A stretch of DNA of 38,853 bases from Oscillospiraceae bacterium (GCA_017466215.1 JAFTUO010000037.1:1-38853), one strand, 5' to 3'. Positions 6,513 to 15,752 are shown, counted from the first letter of the stretch. Numbers and translations: made by a program. Notes: generated by a model from the letters alone, not told the origin.

Positions 6513-7739
6513 CTAACGGACGTGTCCGTCGCCGGTGATGATATATTTATAGCCCGTCAGCTCCTGTAGGCCCAGCGGGCCGCGGGCGTGGAGCTTCTGG
6601 GTGGAGATACCCATTTCGCAGCCCAGGCCGAACTCGCCGCCGTCGGTGAAGCGGGTGGAGGCGTTGACGTACACGGCGGCGCTGTCCACGCCGGCGGTGA
6701 AGATGCGCTTGGCCTCTTCGCTGGTGGTAACGATGGCTTCGCTGTGGCCGGTGGAGTGGGCGGAAATGTGGGCGACGGCCTCCTGGACGCCATCTACGCA
6801 CTTAATTGCCAGGATGTAGTTCAGGAATTCGGTGTCAAAATCCTTGTCGCCGGCGGGCGTGCCGGGGATGATACCCTGGGCGGTTTCGTCCAGACGAAGC
6901 TCTACCCGGCCATTCAGGCGCTTGTGAAGCATCGGCAGGAATTCAGCTGCGATGGCCTTGTCTACCAGCAGAACTTCCTCGGCGTTGCAGACGCTGGGGC
7001 GGCTGGTTTTGGCGTTTTCCACGATGGACAGCGCCATAGCAAGATCGGCGGTCTTTTCCACGTACACGTGGCAGATGCCGGTGCCGGTGGCGATGCAGGG
7101 GACGGTGGCCTGCTGCAGGCAGGCGTTGATCAGACCCGCGCCGCCCCGGGGGATCAGCAGGTCAATATAGCCGTTTGCGGTCATCAGCTCGGTGGCACTG
7201 GCGCGGGAGGTATCCTGAACCAGATGGACAGCGTCCTTGGTGATGCCGACAGCTTCCAGGCCCTGGCGCAGGGCGTTCACGATGGTATTTGCAGAGCGGA
7301 ATGCCTCCTTGCCACCGCGAAGCACGCAGACATTGCCGCTCTTAAGCGCCAGAGCTGCTGCGTCGCTGGTAACGTTGGGGCGGCTTTCGTAAATAATGGC
7401 GATGACGCCCATCGGCACGGAGACCTTGCGGATCTGCAGGCCGTCGGCGCGGATATGCTCGCTGAGGGTTTTGCCCACGGGATCGGGCAGCTTGGCCACC
7501 TCGCGGATGCCGTTTGCCATACCGGCGATCCGGACCTCGGTCAGGCGCAGGCGGTCCAGCATAACCGGAGAGATGGTGTCCTTTGCGGCCTCCAGGTCCA
7601 GGGCGTTGGCGGCCAGAATATCAGCACTGCAGGCGATGAGGGCATCCGCCATCGCCTCCAGCGCGGCGTTTTTCTGGTCGGAGGTCAGCTGGGAAATTTG
7701 GATCTTCGCCGCTTTTGCGGCACAGAGCATTTCTTTCAT
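6513..7739 (-). CDS. proA: Glutamate-5-semialdehyde dehydrogenase
   Basis: A 408-residue ProA of the aldehyde dehydrogenase superfamily, which reduces gamma-glutamyl phosphate to glutamate semialdehyde with NADPH, the second step of proline synthesis. The catalytic cysteine is Cys251 within [10 protein letters not shown]. Other family landmarks are [14 protein letters not shown] (about 117-130), LRGGKEA, and the C-terminal [17 protein letters not shown] with ARGPLGL. Its start codon overlaps the proB stop by an ATGA junction, indicating translational coupling; the two enzymes act as a complex that channels the unstable phosphate. Confidence 0.97.
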   Translation of the reverse strand: MKEMLCAAKAAKIQISQLTSDQKNAALEAMADALIACSADILAANALDLEAAKDTISPVMLDRLRLTEVRIAGMANGIREVAKLPDPVGKTLSEHIRADGLQIRKVSVPMGVIAIIYESRPNVTSDAAALALKSGNVCVLRGGKEAFRSANTIVNALRQGLEAVGITKDAVHLVQDTSRASATELMTANGYIDLLIPRGGAGLINACLQQATVPCIATGTGICHVYVEKTADLAMALSIVENAKTSRPSVCNAEEVLLVDKAIAAEFLPMLHKRLNGRVELRLDETAQGIIPGTPAGDKDFDTEFLNYILAIKCVDGVQEAVAHISAHSTGHSEAIVTTSEEAKRIFTAGVDSAAVYVNASTRFTDGGEFGLGCEMGISTQKLHARGPLGLQELTGYKYIITGDGHVR

Positions 7740-8506
7740 TTCGATTCCCCCGAAAAGGTGGTGCCTACCGGCTTGCCGTCAATGATATCGTAGAGTACGG
7801 CGGGATCTTTGCCGTTGGTGATGATCATATCGCAGCCGCAGCCCAGGCAGATCCTGGCGGCCTGCAGCTTGGTGATCATACCGCCGGTGCCCAGATTGGA
7901 GCCGCTGACGCCGGCCACGGACAGAATATGCTCGTCAATGGCGCTGACCCGGGGGATCAGCTGGGCGTCGGGGTTGGTGTGGGGGTCGGCGGTGTACAGA
8001 CCGTCGATGTCAGACAGCAGCACCAGCAGCTGGGCATCGACGCTCTCGGCCACGATGGCAGCCAGGGTATCGTTATCGCCGATGACGATCTCGTCGGTGG
8101 CGACGGTGTCGTTTTCGTTGATGATGGGCAGTGCGCCCAGCTCCAGCAGGCGATTTAAGGTATTGCTGAAATTCTGGTGGCGGGTTTCGTTATCGGTAAC
8201 GTCGCCGGTGATCAGCAGCTGCGCCACGGTGTGGTGGTATTCAGAGAACAGCTTGTCGTAGGTGTACATCAGCTCGCACTGGCCAACGGCTGCCGCGGCC
8301 TGCTTGGTGGGGATGTCGGTGGGGCGCTGGCGCAGGCCAAGCTTGCTGACACCCATACCGATTGCGCCGGAGGTAACCAGGATGACTTCGTGGCCGGCGT
8401 TTTTAATGTCCGATATGACGCGGCACAGTTCCTCCACCCGGCGGATGTTCAGATGGCCGGTGGAATGGGTCAGGGAGCTGGTGCCGATTTTGACGACGAT
8501 ACGCAT
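7736..8506 (-). CDS. proB: Glutamate 5-kinase (short form, no PUA domain)
   Basis: A 256-residue ProB, which phosphorylates glutamate with ATP, the committed step of proline synthesis. It contains the amino-acid kinase fold: [10 protein letters not shown] near the N terminus, [19 protein letters not shown], and the nucleotide-binding [13 protein letters not shown] and [12 protein letters not shown]. The C-terminal PUA domain found in the roughly 370-residue proteins of enteric bacteria is absent; short forms are common in some Firmicutes. It is the first gene of the operon, behind the promoter at 8537-8565, with ribosome site GGAGGCG upstream. Feedback inhibition by proline is known for the family but cannot be read here. 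Confidence 0.96.
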   Translation of the reverse strand: MRIVVKIGTSSLTHSTGHLNIRRVEELCRVISDIKNAGHEVILVTSGAIGMGVSKLGLRQRPTDIPTKQAAAAVGQCELMYTYDKLFSEYHHTVAQLLITGDVTDNETRHQNFSNTLNRLLELGALPIINENDTVATDEIVIGDNDTLAAIVAESVDAQLLVLLSDIDGLYTADPHTNPDAQLIPRVSAIDEHILSVAGVSGSNLGTGGMITKLQAARICLGCGCDMIITNGKDPAVLYDIIDGKPVGTTFSGESK

Positions 8507-8536
8507 ATTTTCGCCTCCAGGGAAAAAGATGTATAC

Positions 8537-8565
8537 ATTATACAGCGGTGTGCATAAAAAGTCAA
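8537..8565 (-). promoter_or_regulatory. Promoter of proBAC
   Basis: On the minus strand TTGACT (8560-8565), 17-base spacer and TATAAT (8537-8542), about 30 bases before proB. Confidence 0.8.
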
Positions 8566-8572
8566 ATATTGC

Positions 8573-8599
8573 AAAAGCACCTCAATTGAGGTGCTTTTT
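8573..8599 (-). terminator. Terminator overlapping a stop codon
   Basis: An 11-bp perfect stem AAAAGCACCTC/GAGGTGCTTTT with AATT loop. It includes the last codons and stop of the 8582 gene and insulates proBAC. Confidence 0.85.
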
Positions 8600-9262
8600 G
8601 CGGCTGGTCAGGCTGATCAGGACCTGGGAGGGCAGGTAGAAAAACCAGGATAGATTAAAGGGCATAAAGAGGATGCTGTGCAGGGCTGAGCCCTCCGGGA
8701 TGGGCAGATAGCCGCCCGATGCTACCTGCAGGCCGATGACCGTGTCGCACAGCAGGAAGAATACCAGGCCAATGGCGAAGAGCTTGTACGCCTTAAATTG
8801 GATAAAGGCCAGAATAATGTTGAAGATTAGGTTTACATAATAACAAATAGAGACGAGAGCCAATGCGTCGGTGTTGTCTTTCAAAATGGCGACGGTGATG
8901 GCCTCGGCGATGACGGTCAGGGCGATGCGGGCGACCAGGAAGGGCGTGCCGGGGCGGGAGCGATGGAGCATTGCTGCATACAGGGACTGCGCACCCAGAA
9001 AGAACACCATACCCCACAGCTGCTGGATGGGATCGCAGATCACCAGAAAGAAGTCCGCGCCAACGGTGCAGGCCAGGCCGCCGATGATCCAAAAGTTTTT
9101 CCAGCGGGAAAGGGTGTACAAAAAGCACGCGACGATGGCGGCATAGGATGTGGCGACCAGAAGCGTGCCGCCGGCGGTGAGGATGAAATAGTAGAGGGCG
9201 CAGGATACGGCGAGGAAAAGGACAGTCAGCACCGCGTCCGGTTTGCTGTTAATTCGTCTCAT
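8582..9262 (-). CDS. YhhN/TMEM86-like membrane protein
   Basis: A 226-residue very hydrophobic protein with about eight membrane helices. The pattern of polar residues inside helices fits the YhhN (TMEM86, lysoplasmalogenase-like) family: a GLACTVGADFFLVI segment, GMVFFLGAQSLYAAML, the later LVFFLLCDTVIGLQ, and a C-terminal FFYLPSQVLISLT. Members cleave the vinyl-ether bond of lysoplasmalogens, and plasmalogens are common in anaerobic Clostridia, but activity here is not shown. The start is set at 9262, where ATGA overlaps the stop of the upstream gene; an earlier in-frame start would overlap that gene heavily. Its 3' end forms part of a terminator. Confidence 0.65.
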   Translation of the reverse strand: MRRINSKPDAVLTVLFLAVSCALYYFILTAGGTLLVATSYAAIVACFLYTLSRWKNFWIIGGLACTVGADFFLVICDPIQQLWGMVFFLGAQSLYAAMLHRSRPGTPFLVARIALTVIAEAITVAILKDNTDALALVSICYYVNLIFNIILAFIQFKAYKLFAIGLVFFLLCDTVIGLQVASGGYLPIPEGSALHSILFMPFNLSWFFYLPSQVLISLTSRKKHLN

Positions 9263-9921
9263 AGGCTGCCGATAAACAAAACGCAGGCAAAAGCAAATGC
9301 CAGGACGCTGATGAGCATGCAAAGGACATAGAGCATCTTGATGCAGAAGGAAAGGGGGATGACGCTGCGCTCGCTAAGGCTTGCGTAAACCTCCGTGAAG
9401 GAAACGGTGGTATCATCGCCGATAAAATCGGTGATGGCTTTGTTCAGATCTTCCTCAGAGACGTCTCCGGCCAGGAATTTCTTGTAGCGCTTTTTGAGCG
9501 CCTTAAATGCGATCTTCCGCTCTTTTCTCTGGGCGTAGCCATAGTATTTGAAGATGTTGGTTTCGTTGCTGAAAACGCCGTAGGGATAGTCGTTGGTCGG
9601 CGTATCCATTCCGTAATCGCGTTCGATTTGCCGGATGACGTTTTCGCTCTTTTTCACGTCAAATTTGTTGCGCAGGTCGATCAGGAAGAAGATCATCGAC
9701 ACGATGCCCATAAACACGGCGATCAGCATACTTGCGACCGTGTATACGGAGATCAGCGCGCCGTAAAGTGCGATAAATGCACCGAAGGCTGCGATGAAGT
9801 AATTGATCATCGTGGTGCGCTGGCCTGCGTGGTAGTAAAAATAGGAGCAGGCCTGCTCGTAAAAGTCTTTATCGTTCAGAGCCGTTTTCTTGCTTGTTTT
9901 CAGGTCTGTTTTCTGTTCCAT
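9259..9921 (-). CDS. Three-TM membrane protein, unknown
   Basis: A 220-residue protein of unknown function. Two adjacent membrane helices lie near residues 39-60 and 62-83, and a third at the C terminus (about 196-217). Between them is a charged, lysine-rich cytoplasmic stretch of about 110 residues with likely helices (QRKERKIAFKALKKRYKKFL). The N-terminal motif FYEQACSYFYYHAGQRTTM precedes the first helix and resembles small helical membrane proteins of the RipA/SLATT kind; this is a weak resemblance. Start supported by AGAAAGGA upstream and promoter 9958-9986. It is coupled to the YhhN-like gene by a four-base overlap. Confidence 0.7.
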   Translation of the reverse strand: MEQKTDLKTSKKTALNDKDFYEQACSYFYYHAGQRTTMINYFIAAFGAFIALYGALISVYTVASMLIAVFMGIVSMIFFLIDLRNKFDVKKSENVIRQIERDYGMDTPTNDYPYGVFSNETNIFKYYGYAQRKERKIAFKALKKRYKKFLAGDVSEEDLNKAITDFIGDDTTVSFTEVYASLSERSVIPLSFCIKMLYVLCMLISVLAFAFACVLFIGSL

Positions 9922-9957
9922 AAATGCGGTCCTTTCTGTTTGTTTTCTCCGGTAACG

Positions 9958-9986
9958 ATTATATCACGGTCAAGAGGGCATTGCAA
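9958..9986 (-). promoter_or_regulatory. Promoter of the 9921 operon
   Basis: Minus strand TTGCAA (9981-9986), 17-base spacer and TATAAT (9958-9963). Confidence 0.65.
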
Positions 9987-10014
9987 CTGGCGATACTTGC
10001 GGAAAAAGTGAGAA

Positions 10015-10617
10015 CTATGTTTTTTGTGCCTGCTTGAATTCGTTCAGCTTGCGCAGGGCGGAGCGGATATTCACGTTTTGCCGGAGGATCTCGCCCCGAT
10101 CGTCCCTGGTTTTGAATGTGGCAAGGATCCGCTCGATGTTCTCGTAGGTAAACAGCACCGGGTCCATTCCGTCCAGCGCTTGGGGATCGAACATCTTGCC
10201 CAGGTATTTTGGGCCGGAAAAGGTGTAGATCCTGGCCACGTAGTCCTTTATCGTGGGATTGACAAGGTCTTTTCTGCCCCGTTCCAGCGCGTTGCCAATC
10301 TGCTGATAGTCCACATGGCCCGGCTTTCTGTAGTAATTGTAGAAGTCGCGCATTAAGTGGAGAGCGGATTGGTAGCGCGGGGCGCGCTCTGCGGGCGCGG
10401 GGCGGGGCTGGGGGGCGTTCTGGACTGCTTTCTTTTCGATTGTGTGAATGATACGGCAGAAATGGCGGGTGATCACTTCCGCGTAATAGTACTCTGACTC
10501 GTCGCACATATCAAAGAGCCTCCGGATAACGTCGAGGGATCGCTTGATGTCCATATCGTCCGGGGACTTGGCGTCTGCATATTTTCGCTGCAGCGAATTG
10601 AAATCGGAGCAATACAT
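10015..10617 (-). CDS. Soluble protein of unknown function
   Basis: A 200-residue, largely helical and charged protein without membrane segments. A proline/alanine-rich linker (about residues 68-80) separates an N-terminal helical part from a C-terminal part that contains a YYRKPGHVDYQQIG segment and ends in a basic tail. No family is recognised. A strong ribosome site, AAAGGAGGGGC, fixes the start. A promoter lies at 10653-10681. The gene is separated from the membrane-protein operon downstream by a 93-base gap that contains that operon's promoter. Confidence 0.75.
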   Translation of the reverse strand: MYCSDFNSLQRKYADAKSPDDMDIKRSLDVIRRLFDMCDESEYYYAEVITRHFCRIIHTIEKKAVQNAPQPRPAPAERAPRYQSALHLMRDFYNYYRKPGHVDYQQIGNALERGRKDLVNPTIKDYVARIYTFSGPKYLGKMFDPQALDGMDPVLFTYENIERILATFKTRDDRGEILRQNVNIRSALRKLNEFKQAQKT

Positions 10618-10652
10618 AGAGCCCCTCCTTTCAAAAAGTGAAATCTATGTTT

Positions 10653-10681
10653 ATGCTATCATTTCTGCGGAGAAATGTCAA
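10653..10681 (-). promoter_or_regulatory. Promoter of the 10617 gene
   Basis: Minus strand TTGACA (10676-10681), 17-base spacer and TAGCAT (10653-10658). Confidence 0.55.
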
Positions 10682-10706
10682 TAATTATAGTAATTACAAT
10701 TGTATC

Positions 10707-10746
10707 AAAAAAGAACTCAAGTATTGTGCCAATACTTGAGTTCTTT
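10707..10746. terminator. Long perfect bidirectional terminator
   Basis: The arms 10707-10726 and 10730-10746 pair perfectly through GAACTCAAGTATTG/CAATACTTGAGTTC, with A- and T-runs on both sides. It can stop minus-strand transcription from the restriction gene. The stretch 10747-10890 holds no supported gene. Confidence 0.88.
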
Positions 10747-10890
10747 TTTTGCACTGCCGATAGAGTTTGAGATTGTACGGCTGCACATTGAAGACGGGGC
10801 GGAAAAAGATGGTCAGCGCTGTACCCTGATTGTTGGGATATCGTTTTATATTGTTTACTCGTTAGTTCTATTTGATTGAGGGGGTAACGA

Positions 10891-11589
10891 TCAATCGCCC
10901 TGATTATAAATGGATTCGATAAATGCTTTTGTCCTCTTATACGAAATATCCGATTCGTTTAATAGGTGTGTTCTTCTCCAATTATCAGATACCAGCAAGC
11001 GTCCAGAATTTGCACTGAAATTTGCAGACCAGTTTCTGTGATCTTGCTGGTGGCCAAATGAAAAGTCAATTTCTTCGAGAAAGTATCCGTGTATTCCATT
11101 AACCAAGATTTTTCTCTGTGCATCCTTAGACGAAGCGCCGAAATGATACATCGTCTTTAATACGAGGAAAGCTTTTTCCTGCGCGGGATTAGTGCGCACA
11201 TAATCATTATGCAAGATATTGATTGCAGAAACGGCGTTATTGACTGCGCCTTCTTTTTGAATCTTAATGTTTATCATTACATATATATCTTCGTAAATCG
11301 CGTAGCAATCATAGCTTGAATTACCAGTTGATTGTCCTCGGAGTCTTTGAATCTTTAGTTCATCTTTGCCATTATGGTCCCTAGTGTATATTTCAAGTTT
11401 TGAAATGATAAACTCTTCCATAATAAACCCAGTTGCAGTTGATGTTTCTATGCAGTTGTTTGGGTTTGATAGCAGATTATAGTGCTCCAATTCGAGAAGC
11501 AGTTCATAGCCGTGTACCTTAAATATTTCTCTAAGGTATGTTTCGACTTGGGCTTTAATAACTTTTAGTTTTTCATAATAATTATTCAT
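10891..11589 (-). CDS. Type II restriction endonuclease (family unassigned)
   Basis: A 232-residue protein directly downstream of a DNA cytosine methyltransferase gene, overlapping its end by eight bases, so it is almost certainly the cognate restriction enzyme. A plausible PD-(D/E)XK core is Asp in SSYDCYA followed by strand YVMINIKIQK, where the usual ExK would be an NIK variant. The C-terminal third is rich in Ser, Asn and Trp (HRNWSANFSANSGRL), as in DNA-contacting regions. The start MNNYYEKL at 11589 is preferred to one 11 codons upstream because it sits at the methyltransferase stop. Translation after the methyltransferase fits protection before cutting. The recognition site is not deducible. 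The gene is AT-rich. Confidence 0.72.
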   Translation of the reverse strand: MNNYYEKLKVIKAQVETYLREIFKVHGYELLLELEHYNLLSNPNNCIETSTATGFIMEEFIISKLEIYTRDHNGKDELKIQRLRGQSTGNSSYDCYAIYEDIYVMINIKIQKEGAVNNAVSAINILHNDYVRTNPAQEKAFLVLKTMYHFGASSKDAQRKILVNGIHGYFLEEIDFSFGHQQDHRNWSANFSANSGRLLVSDNWRRTHLLNESDISYKRTKAFIESIYNQGD

Positions 11590-12853
11590 AACCATTCTCC
11601 ATTTCACGGTATGCTTTTTCAACAGCTAAACCGATTGCTTTTCCTAAAAGACAAGGGACGGCGTTGCCAATTTGGACTAGCTGCCACTTTTTAGACCCCT
11701 GGAAGATGAAGTCATCCGGGAAAGATTGCAGAGCGGCCAATTCTCTGGGGGTTAACACGCGCGGCAGTTTCGGGTGGATATTAACACCACCGTGGTTTTC
11801 TTTTACCGTACAAGAAGGCTTGTCCCATGGCGATTTTTTCCAAGCATCGGAATAGTTACCGTACAAACTTTGCCCCTCCGGGACGGCAGCGATCTGTGCC
11901 ATCATCTTTTCAGAGTGTCTAGTAAAGATATGGTTTATTTGCTTGTTTTCCGGGATGGACATAAATCGCTTGATACCTTCGCCTAGAGTAACGTAATTTT
12001 CAGGAGAATAGATTGGCTTGGGGTGATAATTAGTCAAACCGTGTCTATTGCCAATAAAGATTACGCGCCTTCTAATCTGAGGAACTCCATAATCGGCGCT
12101 ATTAAGGACAGTAACGTTGATGTCATAACCGGCTTCCTTGTAGTCGCTGATGATCTTCGCTTCAACTTTACCGTCAAGCATAGATCTAAGACCTTCAACG
12201 TTCTCCATCACAACAAAATCTGGTTGAATGCGCTTTACAATTTCAAGCATTTCCAGATACAGGCTGTTTCTAGGATCTGTAATAACGCGATGACCGGCCA
12301 TACTGAAGCCCTGGCAAGGGAAACCACCAACGATCAGATGAACGTGTTTGTCTAAAACGGAATCATATAGCTCTTGCTTAACAGATGCATCTCGGATATC
12401 TCTTGTTTGAACGTTTTCGCGAAAGCCCTTTTGCTCAATAAAATTGTACTTATATGTAGCAACAGCTTCCGGCATTATTTCAACAGAACCGACAGGGGTG
12501 AATCCCGCCATTGTGAGGCCGCAGCTAAGGCCGCCTGCGCCGGAAAACAAATCAATAAAATTCAATCCGTTACGGTAATTGATGTTTGACCAACCATCGT
12601 ATACCCAGCTATCGGTAATATCTACCCAATTTACGGCATCGCCGCTTTGCACATCCACGATTGTTTCGTTAAAAATATTGTCCTTTTCGGGATCAAGATC
12701 AGAAAGCAACCATTTGTCGTAGTGTTCTTTTGTGATGCGATAGCAATTTCCTATTTTATCAGCTTTTAGTTTACCTGCAGCGATATGTCTACGAATAGTT
12801 TTCTGGCTTTGGTTGCTCATTTCTGCAACATCTGCAATCGAATAGAATTCCAT
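11582..12853 (-). CDS. DNA (cytosine-5) methyltransferase with N-terminal HTH
   Basis: A 423-residue enzyme that transfers a methyl group from S-adenosylmethionine to C5 of cytosine at a specific site, protecting host DNA. Residues 1-50 form an excisionase/MerR-like helix-turn-helix (SIADVAEMSNQSQKTIRRHI). From residue 98 the canonical motifs follow: motif I DLFSGAGG (101-108), motif IV with catalytic Cys180 in GGFPCQGFS, motif VI MENVEG (216-221), motif VIII QIRRR (259-263), a short target-recognition region (about 270-365), and motifs IX-X ending in QIGNAVP (395-400). The start follows ribosome site AGGAGG. An upstream in-frame extension would overlap the promoter at 12882-12910. The HTH may let the protein repress its own promoter. 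Confidence 0.95.
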   Translation of the reverse strand: MEFYSIADVAEMSNQSQKTIRRHIAAGKLKADKIGNCYRITKEHYDKWLLSDLDPEKDNIFNETIVDVQSGDAVNWVDITDSWVYDGWSNINYRNGLNFIDLFSGAGGLSCGLTMAGFTPVGSVEIMPEAVATYKYNFIEQKGFRENVQTRDIRDASVKQELYDSVLDKHVHLIVGGFPCQGFSMAGHRVITDPRNSLYLEMLEIVKRIQPDFVVMENVEGLRSMLDGKVEAKIISDYKEAGYDINVTVLNSADYGVPQIRRRVIFIGNRHGLTNYHPKPIYSPENYVTLGEGIKRFMSIPENKQINHIFTRHSEKMMAQIAAVPEGQSLYGNYSDAWKKSPWDKPSCTVKENHGGVNIHPKLPRVLTPRELAALQSFPDDFIFQGSKKWQLVQIGNAVPCLLGKAIGLAVEKAYREMENGYE

Positions 12854-12881
12854 AGTTGTTCCTCCTAATCTCGATGTGTCC

Positions 12882-12910
12882 ATTTTACATGTTTTTTGTC
12901 CAGCTGTCAA
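12882..12910 (-). promoter_or_regulatory. Promoter of the restriction-modification operon
   Basis: Minus strand TTGACA (12905-12910), 17-base spacer and TAAAAT (12882-12887). A TGGACA direct repeat within and just after the promoter is a candidate operator for the methyltransferase HTH. Confidence 0.75.
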
Positions 12911-12968
12911 GGAATGACGAAACATAGCGAACATTTAAGAATTGGAGCGAGCAGCGAAGGGACAAAAT

Positions 12969-13000
12969 AAAAACCGACAAGCCGGGGCTTGTCGGTTTTT
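12969..13000 (-). terminator. Terminator of the P-type ATPase gene
   Basis: Stem AAAAACCGACAAGCC/GGCTTGTCGGTTTTT (15 bp) just after the ATPase stop. Confidence 0.9.
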
Positions 13001-13011
13001 GTTGGAGGGGA

Positions 13012-15675
13012 TCAGTGCTTTGCCAGTTTTCTCTGGAAGAGCTTGACCAGCTCGACCACGGGGATAACCAGGATGGCCAGGGCCAGGGCGATGCCGTACT
13101 CCTGCAGGCCGATAGGGGTAAAGCCAAAGGCGTTGGCCAGGAAGGGGATCTCCAGAACGGCGGTGGTCAGCAGCAGAGAGCCGATCATAGCGGCCCACAG
13201 GACCTTGTTATGGCCCTTCAGACTGAAGATGGACTTGCGCTGAGAGCGCAGGTTGAAGGAGTGGAAGATCTCGCACATAGACATCGTCAGGAACGCCATC
13301 GTCATACCGTGTTCGGATACGCCCACGGGCATTGCGAACTTGCCGGCCTCGAAGCAGTTGCCGACGATATAGGAGATCAGGGTCAGCACGGTTACCAGGA
13401 TGCCCTGGTAGGCAATGTCGCCGAACAGACCGCCGGCGAAGATGCCCTCCTTGGAATCGCGGGGAGGCCGGCTCATCGTGTCGGGCTCGGCCTTTTCCAT
13501 ACCCAGAGCCAGCGCAGGGAAGCAGTCTGTGACCAGGTTGATAAACAGCAGGTGCACGGGATTGAGCAGCGTAAAGCCCATCAGCGTGGAGCAGAATACG
13601 CCCAGGACCTCAGACATATTGGATGCCAGGAGGAACTGGATGGCCTTGCGGATGTTATCGTAGATCCGGCGGCCCTCGCCAACGGCGGAAACGATGGTGG
13701 CGAAGTTATCATCCGCCAGGACCATATCGGCCACGTTCTTGGTAACGTCTGTGCCGGTGATGCCCATACCCACGCCGATGTCGGCGGACTTGATGGAGGG
13801 GGCGTCGTTGACGCCGTCGCCGGTCATAGCGGTGATGGCGCCGTTGAGCTTCCAGGCGTTGACGATGCGGGTCTTATGCTCGGGCTGGACGCGGGCGTAG
13901 ACGCTGTATTTCTTGACGAATTCGCAGATCTGATCGTCCGGGATATTGTCCAGCTCAGCGCCGGTGATGGCCTCAGAGGCGTCGGTGATGATGCCCAGCT
14001 CCTTGGCAATGGCGACTGCGGTATCCTTATGGTCGCCGGTGATCATAACGGCGCGGATGCCGGCGGAGCGGCACTCCTCGATGGCGGCCTTGACCTCAGG
14101 ACGGACAGGGTCGATCATACCGGTCAGGCCCAGGAAGGTAAGATCCTGCTCCAGGAACTCGGCGGTATTGTCGGCGGGCTTTTCACTCCAGTCCCGCTTT
14201 GCGGCGGCCAGAACACGCAGCGCCTTGTCGGCCATTGCCTTGTTGGCGGCCATGATCTCGGCGCGCTTTTCGTCGGTCATAGGCAGGACCTGGCCGTTTT
14301 CATAGTAGTGGGTGCAGCGCTCCAGCACCACATCGGGGCCACCCTTGGTATACTGCACGAAAGTGCCGCCCAGGTCGTGAACGGTGGACATCATCTTCCG
14401 GCCGGAGTCGAAGGGGGCTTCGTCCACACGGGGAGCGGTCTTCTCCAGATCCTGCTTCTTCAGGCCCAGAGAGCAAGCAAAATTGACCAGTGCGCACTCG
14501 GTGGGCTCGCCCTCGGCCTGATCCTGATCGTTTAAGTTGGCGTCGGAACACAGGGCCATAGCGGTGGCGACCAGGTTGGTATCACCGATGTGATCCACAA
14601 CGGTCATCTTATTTTGGGTCAGAGTACCGGTCTTGTCGGAGCAGATGACCTGGGTGCAGCCCAGGGTCTCGACAGCGGTCAGGCGGCGGATCACCGCATT
14701 GCGCTTGGACATATTGGTAACACCGATGGACAAAACCACCGTAACCACCGTGGCAAGGCCCTCGGGGATGGCGGCAACGGCCAGGGAGACGGCTACCATA
14801 AAGGTACTCAGAATGACGGACAGGGTATGGCCGGCAACAGCCAGCTCGCCCCGGGCCATAAACAGGTTGAAAGCGAAAATGAATACGCAGATGCCCAGCA
14901 CCAGCTTGGACAGCAGTGTGCCCAGCTCGTCCAGCTTGCGCTGCAGGGGCGTCTGCTCATCAGCGGTGGCGGCCAGAGCGCCGGCGATCTTGCCCATCTC
15001 GGTGTCCATACCGGTCTCGGTGATGACAGCCTTGCCGCGGCCGTAGACCACGGTAGAGCCCATATAGCACATATTCTTCCGGTCGCCCAGGGGCACATCG
15101 TCCCGACCCTCTACCATACCCAGCGCCTCCAGCATCTTGTTGACGGGGACGGATTCGCCGGTGAGGGCGGCTTCTTCGATCTTCAGCGAAGCGTTTTCGA
15201 TGATACGGCCGTCAGCGGGAACGGCATCGCCGGCTTCCAGCAGGATGATGTCGCCGGGGACCAGCTCATCGGAATGCAGGATGACCATTTTTCCGTCGCG
15301 CATAACCTTACAGGTCGCCGCGGTCATCGTTTGCAGGGCTTCGATGGCGGCTTCGGCCTTGCTCTCCTGGAACACGCCCAGGATGGCATTGAGCAGGACG
15401 ACAGTCAGGATGATGATGACTTCTGCCCATTCAGGCTCGTTGGAAAGCACGCCGGTCAGCGCGCTGACGCCGGCAGCGATCAGAAGTATGATCAGCATAG
15501 GGTCTTTCAGCTGCGCGAGAAAGCGCTGCAGCAGGGTGGGCTTTTCAGCCTCCTTCAGCTTGTTGGGGCCGTACTTTGCCAGGCGTTCCTGCGCCTGGGC
15601 GGTTGACAGACCCTCTGTGCCCACGCCGAGGTTTTGCAAAACCTCTTCCGCGGACTGGGTATAGGTTTTTTTCAT
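13012..15675 (-). CDS. P-type cation-translocating ATPase (Ca2+/Mn2+ type)
   Basis: An 887-residue membrane pump of the P2A (SERCA/PMR1-like) class that uses ATP to expel or transport divalent cations. In order: cation-ATPase N domain (about 5-75), TM1-2, actuator domain with LTGES (171-175), TM3-4 with the ion-site PEGL (304-307), phosphorylated Asp347 in SDKTGTLT, nucleotide domain with YTKGGPD, hinge GDGVNDAP, and a C-terminal membrane domain with the TM6 ion-site NLVTD. These residues fit calcium or manganese transport. A yybP-ykoY-type riboswitch lies upstream, which points to manganese export. ATG at 15675 has GGAGGA upstream; the adjacent TTG is less likely. Monocistronic. Confidence 0.95.
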   Translation of the reverse strand: MKKTYTQSAEEVLQNLGVGTEGLSTAQAQERLAKYGPNKLKEAEKPTLLQRFLAQLKDPMLIILLIAAGVSALTGVLSNEPEWAEVIIILTVVLLNAILGVFQESKAEAAIEALQTMTAATCKVMRDGKMVILHSDELVPGDIILLEAGDAVPADGRIIENASLKIEEAALTGESVPVNKMLEALGMVEGRDDVPLGDRKNMCYMGSTVVYGRGKAVITETGMDTEMGKIAGALAATADEQTPLQRKLDELGTLLSKLVLGICVFIFAFNLFMARGELAVAGHTLSVILSTFMVAVSLAVAAIPEGLATVVTVVLSIGVTNMSKRNAVIRRLTAVETLGCTQVICSDKTGTLTQNKMTVVDHIGDTNLVATAMALCSDANLNDQDQAEGEPTECALVNFACSLGLKKQDLEKTAPRVDEAPFDSGRKMMSTVHDLGGTFVQYTKGGPDVVLERCTHYYENGQVLPMTDEKRAEIMAANKAMADKALRVLAAAKRDWSEKPADNTAEFLEQDLTFLGLTGMIDPVRPEVKAAIEECRSAGIRAVMITGDHKDTAVAIAKELGIITDASEAITGAELDNIPDDQICEFVKKYSVYARVQPEHKTRIVNAWKLNGAITAMTGDGVNDAPSIKSADIGVGMGITGTDVTKNVADMVLADDNFATIVSAVGEGRRIYDNIRKAIQFLLASNMSEVLGVFCSTLMGFTLLNPVHLLFINLVTDCFPALALGMEKAEPDTMSRPPRDSKEGIFAGGLFGDIAYQGILVTVLTLISYIVGNCFEAGKFAMPVGVSEHGMTMAFLTMSMCEIFHSFNLRSQRKSIFSLKGHNKVLWAAMIGSLLLTTAVLEIPFLANAFGFTPIGLQEYGIALALAILVIPVVELVKLFQRKLAKH

Positions 15676-15752
15676 CAATGCTCCTCCTTGATTTCTGGCA
15701 ACGCCGGTTGCCGATTATTATGAATTTGGGTAGCTGTGCCGGAAAAAGAAAA

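Noticed and set aside
6588..8158. Long plus-strand frames opposite proA and proB
   Set aside because: Same shadow effect; proA and proB are certain on the other strand.
10751..10879. A 42-codon open stretch on the plus strand (LPIEFEIVRLHIEDGAEK...) between a terminator and the restriction gene
   Set aside because: No start codon with a ribosome site and no recognisable family. It could be a remnant, but the evidence is too thin.
13015..15606. Long open frames on the plus strand opposite the P-type ATPase
   Set aside because: They are shadows of the GC-rich codon pattern, with low-complexity His/Gly/Gln composition and no ribosome sites.
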